In this document: in pieces, positions 18,091 to 26,473 of the stretch
How the letters are laid out: each line of letters starts with the position of its first letter
How positions within the stretch are numbered: the first letter of the stretch is position 1
NCBI RefSeq assembly: GCF_023155855.1
Contig: NZ_JAKNUT010000005.1
Location: 248,001-312,000, forward strand
Direction of reading: 5' to 3'
From: Microbacterium aoyamense
GTDB lineage: Bacteria > Actinomycetota > Actinomycetes > Actinomycetales > Microbacteriaceae
Length of the DNA stretch: 64,000 nucleotides
The notes under the pieces: generated by a model
Databases searched by the model: none
Told to the model about the DNA's origin: nothing
Seen by the model: only the letters and a program-made list of their open reading frames with translations
Translations under genes and position numbers: made by a program

Positions 18091-19358
18091 GCCTTTCCAC
18101 CATCCCCGAAGCCCTTGCGGCCCTGCAGCAGGGCAAGCCCGTCATCGTCGCCGACGATGAGAACCGCGAGAACGAGGGCGACATCATCATCTCGGCCGAG
18201 CTCGCGACGACCGAATGGCTCGCCTGGACGATCCGCTGGTCCAGCGGATTCCTCTGCGCACCGATGCCCGCCGACTGGGCGGATCGGCTCGATCTGCCGC
18301 CGATGGTCGCGCAGAACGAGGACTCGCGCGGCACCGCCTACACGGTCAGCGTCGACGCCGCCGACCGCGTGTCGACGGGCATCAGCGCGGCCGACCGCTC
18401 GCACACGCTCAACGTGCTCGCCGACCCCGCGTCGACGCCGCTGAGCGTCATCCGTCCGGGCCACATCCTGCCGCTCCGCGCCGTGGACGGCGGTGTGCGC
18501 GAGCGCGCCGGTCACACCGAGGCGGCCGTCGACCTCATGAAGCTCGCGGGTCTGCAGCCCGTCGGCGCGATCGGCGAGGTCGTGGCCGAGGACGGTTCCA
18601 TGATGCGCCTGCCCGGCCTGATCGAGCTCGGCGAGCGCGAGGGTCTTCCCGTCATCACGATCGAGCAGCTCATCGCGTACCTCGACGAGGTGCAGCCGGT
18701 GGATGCCGCGCCCGCACACAAACGTCGGGTGAGCCTGCGTGCCGAATCGCACGTCCCGACCTCGCACGGCGAGTTCCGATTCCTCGCCTACAAGGACCGC
18801 ATCACGGGCACCGACCACCTCGCCGTCGTCTCGGGCGACCTGACCGACGACGCACCGCTCGTGCGCGTGCACTCGGAGTGCCTGACGGGCGAAGCGTTCG
18901 GGTCGCTCAAGTGCGAATGCGGCCCGCAGCTCGAAGCCGCTCTCGACGCGATCGAGCAGGACGGCGGCGTCGTCATCTACATGCGCGGCCACGAGGGCCG
19001 GGGCATCGGGCTCATCAACAAGCTCCGCGCCTACAGCCTGCAGGAGCGCGGCCTCGACACGGTCGACGCCAACCTCGCCTTGGGCCTCCCGGCCGATGCC
19101 CGCGATTACGCGGCGGCCGCCGGCATCCTCTCCGACCTCGGGGTCGAGCGCGTGCGACTGCTGACCAACAACACCGACAAGGTCAAGCAGCTGCGCGACT
19201 TCGGTCTCGACATCGTCGAGCAGGTGCCGCTCATCGTGGGCGTCGGCCCCAACAACCACCAGTACCTCGAGACGAAGCGGGATCGCATGGGCCACATCAT
19301 CGACGAGGGCGAGCTGCGCGACGCGCTCGCCGATCTGCACGAAGGCGCAGAGCGATGA
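18087..19358 (+). CDS. ribBA: Fused DHBP synthase and GTP cyclohydrolase II
   Basis: 423 residues. The N-terminal half is 3,4-dihydroxy-2-butanone-4-phosphate synthase ([20 protein letters not shown] with the acidic metal loop; [13 protein letters not shown]). The C-terminal half from about residue 210 is GTP cyclohydrolase [22 protein letters not shown] has the three zinc cysteines (ECLTGE...KCEC), and [11 protein letters not shown] is the catalytic loop. Such fusions are usual in actinobacteria and feed both precursors into the ribE/ribH steps. GAAGGAGG ends 6 bases before the ATG. Confidence 0.96.
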   Translation: MSLSTIPEALAALQQGKPVIVADDENRENEGDIIISAELATTEWLAWTIRWSSGFLCAPMPADWADRLDLPPMVAQNEDSRGTAYTVSVDAADRVSTGISAADRSHTLNVLADPASTPLSVIRPGHILPLRAVDGGVRERAGHTEAAVDLMKLAGLQPVGAIGEVVAEDGSMMRLPGLIELGEREGLPVITIEQLIAYLDEVQPVDAAPAHKRRVSLRAESHVPTSHGEFRFLAYKDRITGTDHLAVVSGDLTDDAPLVRVHSECLTGEAFGSLKCECGPQLEAALDAIEQDGGVVIYMRGHEGRGIGLINKLRAYSLQERGLDTVDANLALGLPADARDYAAAAGILSDLGVERVRLLTNNTDKVKQLRDFGLDIVEQVPLIVGVGPNNHQYLETKRDRMGHIIDEGELRDALADLHEGAER

Positions 19359-19831
19359 GCGGCGTCGGAGCACCCCAGCCCGGCGAACCCGTCGACGCGA
19401 CGGGGCTTTCGGTCGTCGTCATCGCCGGCACGTGGCACGACGCGATCAGCGACGGGCTCATCGCGGGCGCCGAGCGCGCGCTCGAGGCATCCCACGCCTC
19501 CTGGCGACTCGTTCGCGTGCCCGGCTCGTTCGAGCTTCCGGTCGTCGCGAAGGCGGCGCTGGATGCCGGTGCCGACGCCGTCGTGGCGCTCGGCGTCATC
19601 ATCCGCGGTGGTACGCCCCACTTCGAGTTCGTGTCGTCCGCCGCGACCGACGGACTCACGCGCGTCGCGCTCGACACCGGCAAGCCCGTCGGCTTCGGCG
19701 TCCTGACGCTCGACGACGAGAAGCAGGGCCTCGATCGAGCCGGCCTCGAGGGCTCGAAGGAGGACAAGGGCTACGAGGCGGCGGATGCCGCGGTCCGCAC
19801 GGCGCTCGTGCTCCGGGCGCTCCGGGGCTGA
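19355..19831 (+). CDS. ribH: 6,7-dimethyl-8-ribityllumazine synthase
   Basis: Condenses DHBP with the ribityl-pyrimidine to form the riboflavin synthase substrate. 158 residues, icosahedral-type family. Signature segments: [48 protein letters not shown] with the catalytic His, and [17 protein letters not shown]. The ATG overlaps the ribBA stop by four bases. It is the last gene of the operon; the following 52-base gap has a short AAGG-TCTG-CCTT repeat but no strong terminator. Confidence 0.95.
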   Translation: MSGVGAPQPGEPVDATGLSVVVIAGTWHDAISDGLIAGAERALEASHASWRLVRVPGSFELPVVAKAALDAGADAVVALGVIIRGGTPHFEFVSSAATDGLTRVALDTGKPVGFGVLTLDDEKQGLDRAGLEGSKEDKGYEAADAAVRTALVLRALRG

Positions 19832-19883
19832 CCAAGGTCTGCCTTGCTAGCGACGAGGCATCCTCGCGGCCTACCGTGACGGC

Positions 19884-20240
19884 ATGGAGATCCTGCGTCA
19901 CGTCGTCGTGTTCGTCCACATCACCGGTTTCGCGCTGCTGTTCGGTGGCTGGGCCGTCGAAGCGTTCACTCGCCGCTTCCAGATCAACAAGGTCATGAAC
20001 TGGGGTCTCGTGATCGCGGCCGTGGCGGGCCTGATCCTGGCTGCGCCGTGGGGCATCTCGTACGAGCTCAACTACGTGAAGCTCGGCGTCAAGCTCGTGG
20101 TCCTGCTCGCGATCGGCGCGCTCATGGGCATCGGCGCGTCGCGGGCCCGCAAGGCCGGCACCTCGGTCTCCCCCGGCCTGTTTTGGGCGATCGGCATCCT
20201 GACGCTGCTCAACGCGGCGCTCGCGGTCATCTGGCGCTGA
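19884..20240 (+). CDS. Small four-span membrane protein, unknown function
   Basis: 118 residues with four predicted membrane helices (about 5-25, 40-58, 65-83, 97-116). VFVHITGFALLFGGWAVEAF opens with a His inside the first helix, as in CopD-like and other haem- or copper-associated small proteins, but no firm family was recognised. TACCGT at 19872-19877 lies 6 bases before the ATG, so it probably has its own leaderless promoter rather than belonging to the rib operon. Convergent with the next gene. Confidence 0.7.
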   Translation: MEILRHVVVFVHITGFALLFGGWAVEAFTRRFQINKVMNWGLVIAAVAGLILAAPWGISYELNYVKLGVKLVVLLAIGALMGIGASRARKAGTSVSPGLFWAIGILTLLNAALAVIWR

Positions 20241-20267
20241 GATCCGGATGCCTCGGCCGGGCCTCCT

Positions 20268-20654
20268 TCAGGTCACGAGGTCGCCGACGAAAACAATGAC
20301 CGCGCCGAGCGACGTGACCGCGATCGGTGTTCCGAGATAGATCGTGCCCCACACCGTCAGGGCTCGGAGGAATCGTGGACCTCTGCGGCCCGGGCCGAGC
20401 AGCATGCTGACCGCGGAGAACACCACGGCGAACGCGAGCAGGACGAACCACGCGAACGGCATCGCGAACAGCGCCGGGACGACCGGGAACGCGATGAAGA
20501 ACCATCCCGTCGCGGTCGACGACGGGATCGCGGCGCCGACGGCGGAGAAGAGCACGATCGTGGAATTGATGATCGTCAGGACCCGGAACCAGCGGACGTG
20601 CCAGAGCCCCGGGTCGCTCGTGACCGGCGGGGCGACGGCGTGTTCGGCGCTCAT
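20268..20654 (-). CDS. Small membrane protein, unknown function
   Basis: 128 residues with three or four hydrophobic segments (about 28-47, 52-84, 100-124) after a soluble N-terminus containing WHVRWFRVLTIINS. No family recognised. Its ATG overlaps the TetR stop by four bases, so it is translated with that regulator and with the upstream ABC exporter operon. A role as an accessory of the exporter or its regulator is a guess from position only. Confidence 0.65.
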   Translation of the reverse strand: MSAEHAVAPPVTSDPGLWHVRWFRVLTIINSTIVLFSAVGAAIPSSTATGWFFIAFPVVPALFAMPFAWFVLLAFAVVFSAVSMLLGPGRRGPRFLRALTVWGTIYLGTPIAVTSLGAVIVFVGDLVT

Positions 20655-21328
20655 GCCCCCACCTCGGCGACGAGATCGAGCAGCTCGCGCAGCGGTTTGC
20701 GCAGAACCCGCATCCGCACGAGCGGCAGCGACAGCTTGAGCAGTCGCAGGCCCCTCGACAGGAGCCGCTGCGTTCGCTCTTGACCCGGGGAGGAGTCGTA
20801 GACCCAGAAGAGCGCGAGCAGCAGGTGACCGAGCATGAGCGCCGCCGGCAGATCCTTCTCGAACTCCGCAGGGATCTTGTCGGATGCTCCCGCCACGGCG
20901 TCTCGGAAGAGCCCCACGACGATCTCACGGGACGGCCCCGAGTCGCCCGAGAGGGGGTTGATCGACGACCGCGGCGAGACGGCCGCCGAGAGGAACTCCG
21001 ACGCGAAGCGGTGATACGGCCCGAGCTGACTCAGGCCCGTCCGGAACACGATCCCCAGCCGCTCCACCAGGTCGTCGCTCGCCTCGAGCAGCGGCAGCGC
21101 CGCCTCCCGGTGGGCCGTCTGGACGTCGAGGTAGAGCTCCTGCACGAGATCGTTCTTCGACGCGAAGTGGTAGTTCGTCGTGCCGACAGAGACGCCCGCT
21201 TCGCCGGCGATGAGCCGGATCGTGGTCTGGTCGTAGCCGCGTTCGCGGAACGATCGGAGTGCGACATCGCGGATCGCCGCACGCGTGCGGTCGCTCTTCG
21301 TGGTTGCTGCGACTTCAGAACTGGACAT
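20651..21328 (-). CDS. TetR family transcriptional regulator of the ABC-2 exporter
   Basis: 225 residues. The N-terminal HTH KSDRTRAAIRDVALRSFRER, then TTIRLIAGEAGVSVGTTNYHF with GVSxGTxYxHF as the recognition helix. The C-terminal region is helical and ends with a basic LVRMRVLRKPLREL segment. It follows the two permease genes by 40 bases in the same direction, and that gap holds a palindrome touching its start codon. It likely senses the exported compound and represses the cluster or itself; the ligand is unknown. Confidence 0.88.
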   Translation of the reverse strand: MSSSEVAATTKSDRTRAAIRDVALRSFRERGYDQTTIRLIAGEAGVSVGTTNYHFASKNDLVQELYLDVQTAHREAALPLLEASDDLVERLGIVFRTGLSQLGPYHRFASEFLSAAVSPRSSINPLSGDSGPSREIVVGLFRDAVAGASDKIPAEFEKDLPAALMLGHLLLALFWVYDSSPGQERTQRLLSRGLRLLKLSLPLVRMRVLRKPLRELLDLVAEVGA

Positions 21329-21361
21329 GTTCAGAATCTACTCCGAGATCTGAACGCGTTC
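21329..21361. promoter_or_regulatory. Palindromic operator at the TetR start
   Basis: GTTCAGA at 21329-21335 and TCTGAAC at 21349-21355 form a 7-bp inverted repeat with a 13-base centre, directly against the TetR start codon. The overlapping GAACGCGTTC (21352-21361) is a perfect 10-bp palindrome. This is a plausible auto-regulatory site; binding is inferred. Confidence 0.55.
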
Positions 21362-21368
21362 AAGAACC

Positions 21369-22196
21369 TCAGTCGAGGAAGAGGGCGCGCAGCCGCTTCG
21401 TCGTGAAGACGAGCCCCACCGCGATCATGACGACGAAGTAGAACACGTGCACCCACATCACGGGCTGCAGCGAACCCGTCGTGAGACCGCGGATGAGCTC
21501 GACCGCGTGCCACAGCGGGAATGCCTGGATGATGCCCTGCACCCAGTCGGGGTACACCGTGATCGGGTAGAGCGTCGCCGAGAAGAGGAACATCGGCAGC
21601 AGCACGATGTTGATCCAGTCCATCTGCTGGAAGGTCTTCATGTAGCTCGTGACCGCCATGCCGAGGCTCGCGAAGCCGAAGGCGATGAGGAGCACTGCCG
21701 GGATCGCGAGGATCGCCGTCCAGGCGAGGTTGAGCCCGAGGAACTGCATGATGATCATGAAGCCCGTCGCGTACAGGAGGCCGCGCAGCAGTGCGTAGAG
21801 GATCTCGCCGAGCGCGACGTCGAGCGGGCCGAGGGATGTCGCGAGCATTCCCTCGTAGAGCTTGCCGTAGTTGAGCTTGAAGAAGACGTTCCACGTCGAG
21901 TCGTAGATCGCACCGTTCATAGCCGAGACCGCCAGCAGCGCCGGCGCGATGAACGCCGCGTACGGCACTTCGACGCCTCCCGAGGTCGTCACCGGCCCGA
22001 CCATCGCTCCGAGGCCGATGCCCATCGACAGCAGGTAGAAGACGGGCTCGAAGAACCCCGACACGACGACGACCCAGCTCGACGAGCGCGCCGCGACCAG
22101 ACCGCGCTGCACGACGGCCTGGGGGTTGCCCGCCCACAGCGCGCGCACGCCACCGCGGCGGGCCGTCGCATCCATCGTCATCTCGGCAGTGCTCAT
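21369..22196 (-). CDS. ABC-2 type exporter permease (second of two)
   Basis: 275 residues with six membrane spans. The core reads FFEPVFYLLSMGIGLGAMVG, typical of the NodJ/DrrB-type permease family, followed by the substrate-domain pattern YAAFIAPALLAVSAMNGA and the late YDSTWNVFFKLNYGKLYEGMLAT block. The ATG overlaps the preceding permease stop by four bases. With its partner permease and the ATPase it forms an exporter of drug, lipid or polyketide type; the substrate is unknown. Confidence 0.87.
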   Translation of the reverse strand: MSTAEMTMDATARRGGVRALWAGNPQAVVQRGLVAARSSSWVVVVSGFFEPVFYLLSMGIGLGAMVGPVTTSGGVEVPYAAFIAPALLAVSAMNGAIYDSTWNVFFKLNYGKLYEGMLATSLGPLDVALGEILYALLRGLLYATGFMIIMQFLGLNLAWTAILAIPAVLLIAFGFASLGMAVTSYMKTFQQMDWINIVLLPMFLFSATLYPITVYPDWVQGIIQAFPLWHAVELIRGLTTGSLQPVMWVHVFYFVVMIAVGLVFTTKRLRALFLD

Positions 22197-23053
22197 GACG
22201 CGAGCCTCTTCTGGAAGATCCGGCGGCAGACGATGTAGCCGCCGATGGCCAGCACGAGCAGGAAGAGCACGTGCGCCCACAGCAGCGCCGGCGAGATCGG
22301 CATGCCGTAGCTCACGACGCGGCCGAGCTCGGTCGCATGCCACAGGGGCGAGATCCAGGCGATCCAGCGCAGTTCGATCGGCAGGTTCGTGAGCGGGTAG
22401 AACGTGGCGGAGAAGAGGAACATCGGCATGAAGACGAAGCGCTGGACGAGCGCGAACTGACCCTTGTCTTCGGTGATGGATGCCGCGTATGCCGCATAGG
22501 GAATGCCGAACGAGAGGCCCGCGAGCACGCCGATCGGGATCATGAGCCACCCCGTGAGCGGGTTCGGTACGGCCTGGAACGCCCAGATGAAGAGGTAGTA
22601 GGCGACGACCGCGAGGCCCATGCGCGCGGCGGCGGCCATGATGACGCCCCCGGCGATCTGCCCCGGCGACAACGGGGACGCGCTGAAGCCGAAGAACAGC
22701 CGCCGCCACTTGAATCCCGAGATGACGGGATACGACAGCTCTTCGGAAGCCACGGCGACCGACGCCGTCATGAGCAGGGCCGGCGCGACGAAGACGAGGT
22801 AGCTGACCTCTTGCCCACCCTGCTCGATCGGCAGCTGGATGATGGCAGCGAGACCCACGGCGAGACCGAGGAGGTAGACGATCGGCTGCCCGACGGCGCC
22901 GACGACGATCGTCCAGCCATAGGCGCGCATCGAGCGCACCATGTGCTCGGTGACGTACCAGAGCCCTCGCGCGCGGGGCTTGCGGCCCCATTCGAGCGCC
23001 TCGGCACGGGCCGCTTCGACGGACGGATCGACGGTGACGGGAAGATCGCTCAT
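22193..23053 (-). CDS. ABC-2 type exporter permease (first of two)
   Basis: 286 residues with six membrane spans after a soluble N-terminus of about 45 residues. YGWTIVVGAVGQPIVYLLGLAVGL and YLVFVAPALLMTASVAVASEE mark the NodJ/DrrB-type family, and GFKWRRLFFGFSASPLSP is the conserved cytoplasmic loop. The two permeases are clearly paralogous, so the exporter is a heterodimer. The start overlaps the ATPase stop by four bases (ATGA). Confidence 0.87.
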   Translation of the reverse strand: MSDLPVTVDPSVEAARAEALEWGRKPRARGLWYVTEHMVRSMRAYGWTIVVGAVGQPIVYLLGLAVGLAAIIQLPIEQGGQEVSYLVFVAPALLMTASVAVASEELSYPVISGFKWRRLFFGFSASPLSPGQIAGGVIMAAAARMGLAVVAYYLFIWAFQAVPNPLTGWLMIPIGVLAGLSFGIPYAAYAASITEDKGQFALVQRFVFMPMFLFSATFYPLTNLPIELRWIAWISPLWHATELGRVVSYGMPISPALLWAHVLFLLVLAIGGYIVCRRIFQKRLAS

Positions 23054-23991
23054 TCGATCAGCGTCCGTCCCGTGAGGCGCAGGAAGACGTCCTCGAGCGA
23101 CGACCGGCGCACGAGCGAGGTGACGGGCTCGAGGCCTGACGCGGTGATGCGCTCGAGCGCCGCCTCGCCGTCGGCGGTGTAGATGAGGATGCGGTCGGGC
23201 AGCACTTCGACCCGGTCACCGAAGCCGTGCAGCTGCGGCGCATACTGCTCGTTGCGGTCCGAGCCGAACCGCACTTCGAGCACCTCTCGGCTCGAGTGCT
23301 CGCGGATGAGCGAAGCGGGCGTGCCTTCGGCCATGATCCGGCCCTTGTCGACGACGATCAGCCGATCGCAGAGCTGCTCGGCCTCGTCCATGTAGTGGGT
23401 CGTGAGCACGAGCGTCGTGCCGCGCTCCTTGAGGCGGAACAGGCGGTCCCACAGCACGTGCCGCGCCTGCGGGTCGAGCCCTGTCGTCGGCTCGTCGAGC
23501 AGCAGGATGCGGGGGTCGTTGATGAGGCCGCGCGCGATCGTGAGGCGGCGCTTCATGCCGCCCGACAGCGCATCGACCTTGCTCTTGGCCTTGTCCTCGA
23601 GCTGCGCGAACGCGAGCAGCTCGTCGGCCTTGCGCGAGCACTCCTTGCCCGGGATCCCGAAGTACCGCCCGTACATGTAGAGGTTCTCGCGCGCGTTGAG
23701 CTCGCCGTCGAGGTTGTCCTGCTGCGGCACGACGCCCAGACGCGAACGGATCTCGGGGCCATAGGAATCGGGGTCGAGGCCCAGGATCGACAGGTCGCCG
23801 GCCGTACGCGTGGACACGGCACCGATCATCTTCATCGTCGTGGACTTGCCCGCACCGTTGGGGCCCAGGAGGCCGAAGGACTCGCCGGGTGCGACCTCGA
23901 ACGACAGGCCGTCGACGGCCAGGAAGTCCTCTTTGCCCTTGACCTTGTAGGTCTTGACGAGGTTCGATGCGGAGATCACGGGTGCGGGCAC
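23050..23991 (-). CDS. ABC exporter ATP-binding protein, DrrA/NodI type
   Basis: 313 residues. Walker A GLLGPNGAGKST near residue 42, signature LSGGMKRRLTIARGL, Walker B ILLLDEPTTGLDPQAR, and the H-loop LVLTTHYMDEAEQL. A C-terminal extension of about 85 residues after GTPASLIREH is typical of DrrA/NodI ATPases. First gene of a five-gene operon (ATPase, two permeases, TetR, small membrane protein). Its promoter lies in the 23992-24074 spacer, close to the two GTCAA-type palindromes. Confidence 0.93.
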   Translation of the reverse strand: MPAPVISASNLVKTYKVKGKEDFLAVDGLSFEVAPGESFGLLGPNGAGKSTTMKMIGAVSTRTAGDLSILGLDPDSYGPEIRSRLGVVPQQDNLDGELNARENLYMYGRYFGIPGKECSRKADELLAFAQLEDKAKSKVDALSGGMKRRLTIARGLINDPRILLLDEPTTGLDPQARHVLWDRLFRLKERGTTLVLTTHYMDEAEQLCDRLIVVDKGRIMAEGTPASLIREHSSREVLEVRFGSDRNEQYAPQLHGFGDRVEVLPDRILIYTADGEAALERITASGLEPVTSLVRRSSLEDVFLRLTGRTLIE

Positions 23992-24028
23992 CGGACTACC
24001 CTAACGCCGCGTGCGGACACGGCTGAGC

Positions 24029-24073
24029 GTCAATGCAGGTTGACGACTGGCAAAGCCGTCAACTACGGTTGAC
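24029..24073. promoter_or_regulatory. Two GTCAA-N6-TTGAC palindromes and promoter
   Basis: GTCAATGCAGGTTGAC (24029-24044) and GTCAACTACGGTTGAC (24058-24073) share GTCAA-N6-TTGAC; the second is a perfect GTCAAC-N4-GTTGAC. They begin 29 bases apart. TTGACG (24040-24045) and TACGGT (24064-24069) could be -35 and -10 with an 18-base spacer, giving transcription from about 24075. Both palindromes therefore overlap the promoter of the small HTH gene. The site also lies just upstream of the divergent ABC ATPase gene. Confidence 0.65.
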
Positions 24074-24074
24074 G

Positions 24075-24329
24075 ATGGATGCCGCACCCGCGGCATCCAT
24101 CGAAGGGAACACCGTGAGCGGCGACGACATCCGCACCCTCATCGGCGCCGCGCCCGAGCGCGAGCCGATCGCCGAGCTGCACCGCCTCGCCGGCGTGCGA
24201 CGCGAACTCGCCCGCGCCGAGGAGGTGCAGGTGCGCAAGGCCCGCAACCTGGGCTACTCATGGCAGGCGATCGCCGCGGCCCTGGGCGTGACGAAGCAGG
24301 CCGCGCACAAGAAGTACGGTCGTAAGTGA
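24075..24329 (+). CDS. Small helix-turn-helix protein
   Basis: 84 residues from the ATG at 24075; a GTG at 24114 with AAGGGA in front would give 71 residues. The C-terminus carries the HTH: ARNLGYSWQAIAAALGVTKQAAHKKYGRK, where WQAIAAALGVTKQAAHKK is the helix-turn-helix proper. Such short proteins are common in actinobacteria and lack a ligand domain. It is 29 bases upstream of the fused ABC exporter and sits under two palindromes that overlap its promoter. It likely autoregulates itself and the exporter. Confidence 0.72.
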   Translation: MDAAPAASIEGNTVSGDDIRTLIGAAPEREPIAELHRLAGVRRELARAEEVQVRKARNLGYSWQAIAAALGVTKQAAHKKYGRK

Positions 24330-24358
24330 CACCCCCCGCGCAAGATCGAGGTACCGCT

Positions 24359-26326
24359 ATGTCCATGAACCGCTCCGGCCGCGGTCGCCGCCGCGAACAG
24401 CAGGACGGCCCCCGCGCGAGCCTGAAGCAGCTCATCCCCTTCCTGCTGGAGCACAAAGGAGTCCTGGCGGTCGTCGCCGTCCTCAGCGTCTTCGGCGCGG
24501 TCGCGACGCTCGCGCAGCCCCTCGTCGTGGGTCAAGTCATCGAGCGCGTGCAGAACGAGATCCCGCTCGGCAACCTGCTGTGGGCGATCGTGGCGCTGGT
24601 CGTCGCGTCGTCGCTCATCTCGGGCTTCCAGCACTACCTGCTCCAGCGCACGGGCACGGCCGTCGTCTATTCGAGCCGCCGCAAGCTCATCGCCCGCATC
24701 CTGCACCTGCCGATCAGCGAGTTCGACGCCCGTCGCACGGGCGACCTGGTCTCGCGCGTCGGCACCGACACGACGCTCCTGTACGCCGTCCTGACGCAGG
24801 GATTGGCGGATGCCGTCGGCAACGCGCTCCTCTTCGTCGGCGCGATCATCGCGATGGCGCTGATCGATTGGATGCTGCTCGCGCTCATCGTCGCCGTGAT
24901 CGGGGTCTCGGTCGTCGGCGTCACGCTGCTGTCGGGCCGCATCCGCACCGCGACCGCCGAGCAGCAGGAGAAGGTCGGCGAACTCGCATCGAGCGTCGAG
25001 CGCGCGGTCGGTTCGATCCGCACGGTGCGCGCTGCGGGCGCGTCCGATCGCGAGATCGCGTCGATCACCCGGACCGCGACCGACGTCTACGGCGTCGGCG
25101 TGCGCATCGCGAAGGTCTCGGCCCTCGTCGTGCCCATCGCGGGCATCGCCCTGCAGGTGTCGCTGCTCGTCGTCCTCGGCGTCGGCGGGTTCCGCGTGGC
25201 ATCCGGAGCCATCTCCATCGCGTCGCTCGTGACGTTCGTGATGTTCCTGTTCCTGCTCATCGCGCCGCTCGGCTCGTTCTTCGGCGCGATCACCTCGGTC
25301 AATCAGGCGCTCGGCGCGCTCGGCCGCATCCAGGAGGTGCTCGACCTGCCGACCGAGTCGCAGGGCGATGCGGCGCTCGCGGCCTCGCTCTCCTCTCCTC
25401 AGCCAAGCGCGGTTGCCGAGCAGAGGACTGAATCGCCCGGCACCGTCCTCGCCTCGTCAGATCCCCTTGCCCGGGCAGAGGGCGCACCGGCGATCGAGTT
25501 CCGCGATGTGCGGTTCGCCTATCCCGAAGCCGTCGTCGCCGCGCGGCGCAAGGCCGAGTCCGAAGCACTCAGCGCCCTCGAGGCAGCCCACGTCGACACT
25601 TCGAGCGTGACGCTGCCCGACGCGCCCGGAGGCGCCGTTCCCGACCGCGATGTGCTGCGGGGGGTCTCGTTCGCGGTGCCGCGCGGCGCGCGGGTCGCAC
25701 TGGTCGGCCCGTCGGGCGCGGGCAAGAGCACGACGCTCGCGCTCATCGAGCGCTTCTACGACCCGACGGCGGGCGCGATCCTGCTCGACGGCGTGGACGT
25801 GCGCGCGATCGATCGCGCGGCGCTGCGCGCCCAGCTCGGCTATGTGGAGCAGGATGCCCCGACCCTCGCCGGCACGATCGGAGACAATCTGCGCCTCGCG
25901 TCGCCCGAGGCATCCGATCAGGAATGCGAAGCCGTGCTGCGGGCCGTCAACCTCGGCGAGGTGCTCGACCGAAGTGACCTCGGCCTCGACGCCCCGGTCG
26001 GCGAATCGGGCGTCATGCTCTCGGGCGGCGAGCGCCAGCGGCTGGCGATCGCCCGCGCGTTGCTGGCCGCTCCCCCGATCCTGCTGCTCGACGAGTCGAC
26101 GTCATCCCTCGACGGGCTCAACGAGCAGCGCATGCGCGAGGCGATCGATGCCGTCACTGCGGGCCGGACGCTCATCGTGATCGCGCACCGCCTGTCGACC
26201 GTCGTCGACAGCGACCTGATCGTCGTGATGGATCACGGGTCGGTCGTCGGTCAGGGCACGCACTCCGAGCTCGTCCAGTCCACACCGCTGTACCGCGATC
26301 TCGCGAAGCACCAACTGCTCGTGTGA
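24359..26326 (+). CDS. ABC exporter with fused membrane and ATPase domains
   Basis: 655 residues from the ATG at 24359 with GAGG in front. Six membrane spans (about residues 28-325) include FDARRTGDLVSRVGTDT, the usual intracellular coupling loop. The nucleotide domain has Walker A GPSGAGKST near 450, LSGGERQRLAIARAL near 554, Walker B LLLDESTSSLDG and IAHRLSTV. Two features are odd: a long Ser/Glu/Pro linker (about 335-376) and an insertion of about 38 residues just after the A-loop FAYPEA. Half-transporter of the multidrug/lipid type; partner unknown. Confidence 0.9.
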   Translation: MSMNRSGRGRRREQQDGPRASLKQLIPFLLEHKGVLAVVAVLSVFGAVATLAQPLVVGQVIERVQNEIPLGNLLWAIVALVVASSLISGFQHYLLQRTGTAVVYSSRRKLIARILHLPISEFDARRTGDLVSRVGTDTTLLYAVLTQGLADAVGNALLFVGAIIAMALIDWMLLALIVAVIGVSVVGVTLLSGRIRTATAEQQEKVGELASSVERAVGSIRTVRAAGASDREIASITRTATDVYGVGVRIAKVSALVVPIAGIALQVSLLVVLGVGGFRVASGAISIASLVTFVMFLFLLIAPLGSFFGAITSVNQALGALGRIQEVLDLPTESQGDAALAASLSSPQPSAVAEQRTESPGTVLASSDPLARAEGAPAIEFRDVRFAYPEAVVAARRKAESEALSALEAAHVDTSSVTLPDAPGGAVPDRDVLRGVSFAVPRGARVALVGPSGAGKSTTLALIERFYDPTAGAILLDGVDVRAIDRAALRAQLGYVEQDAPTLAGTIGDNLRLASPEASDQECEAVLRAVNLGEVLDRSDLGLDAPVGESGVMLSGGERQRLAIARALLAAPPILLLDESTSSLDGLNEQRMREAIDAVTAGRTLIVIAHRLSTVVDSDLIVVMDHGSVVGQGTHSELVQSTPLYRDLAKHQLLV

Positions 26327-26368
26327 CTGCGAGCCGCGTCACTGCCGAACTCACATACTCTCCGCGAC

Positions 26369-26458
26369 CCCACACGGTTCCTGCACGCGAATCGTGTGGG
26401 TTCGACGAGAACGTGTGGGTACGGATGCCCCGGCCCGCCGCGATGGCGGGGCCGGGGC
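26369..26458. terminator. Paired hairpins between convergent genes
   Basis: Two strong hairpins fill the spacer between the ABC exporter (ends 26326) and PEP carboxykinase (ends 26474). The first pairs CCCACACGGTTC (26369-26380) with GAATCGTGTGGG (26389-26400), one mismatch, 8-base loop. The second pairs GCCCCGGCCCGCC (26427-26439) with GGCGGGGCCGGGGC (26445-26458), one bulge, 5-base loop. Neither has a U-tract, but a bidirectional terminator is the natural reading. A TTCGACGAGAA word follows the first hairpin at 26401-26411. Confidence 0.7.
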
Positions 26459-26473
26459 ATCCGGAATCCGACG

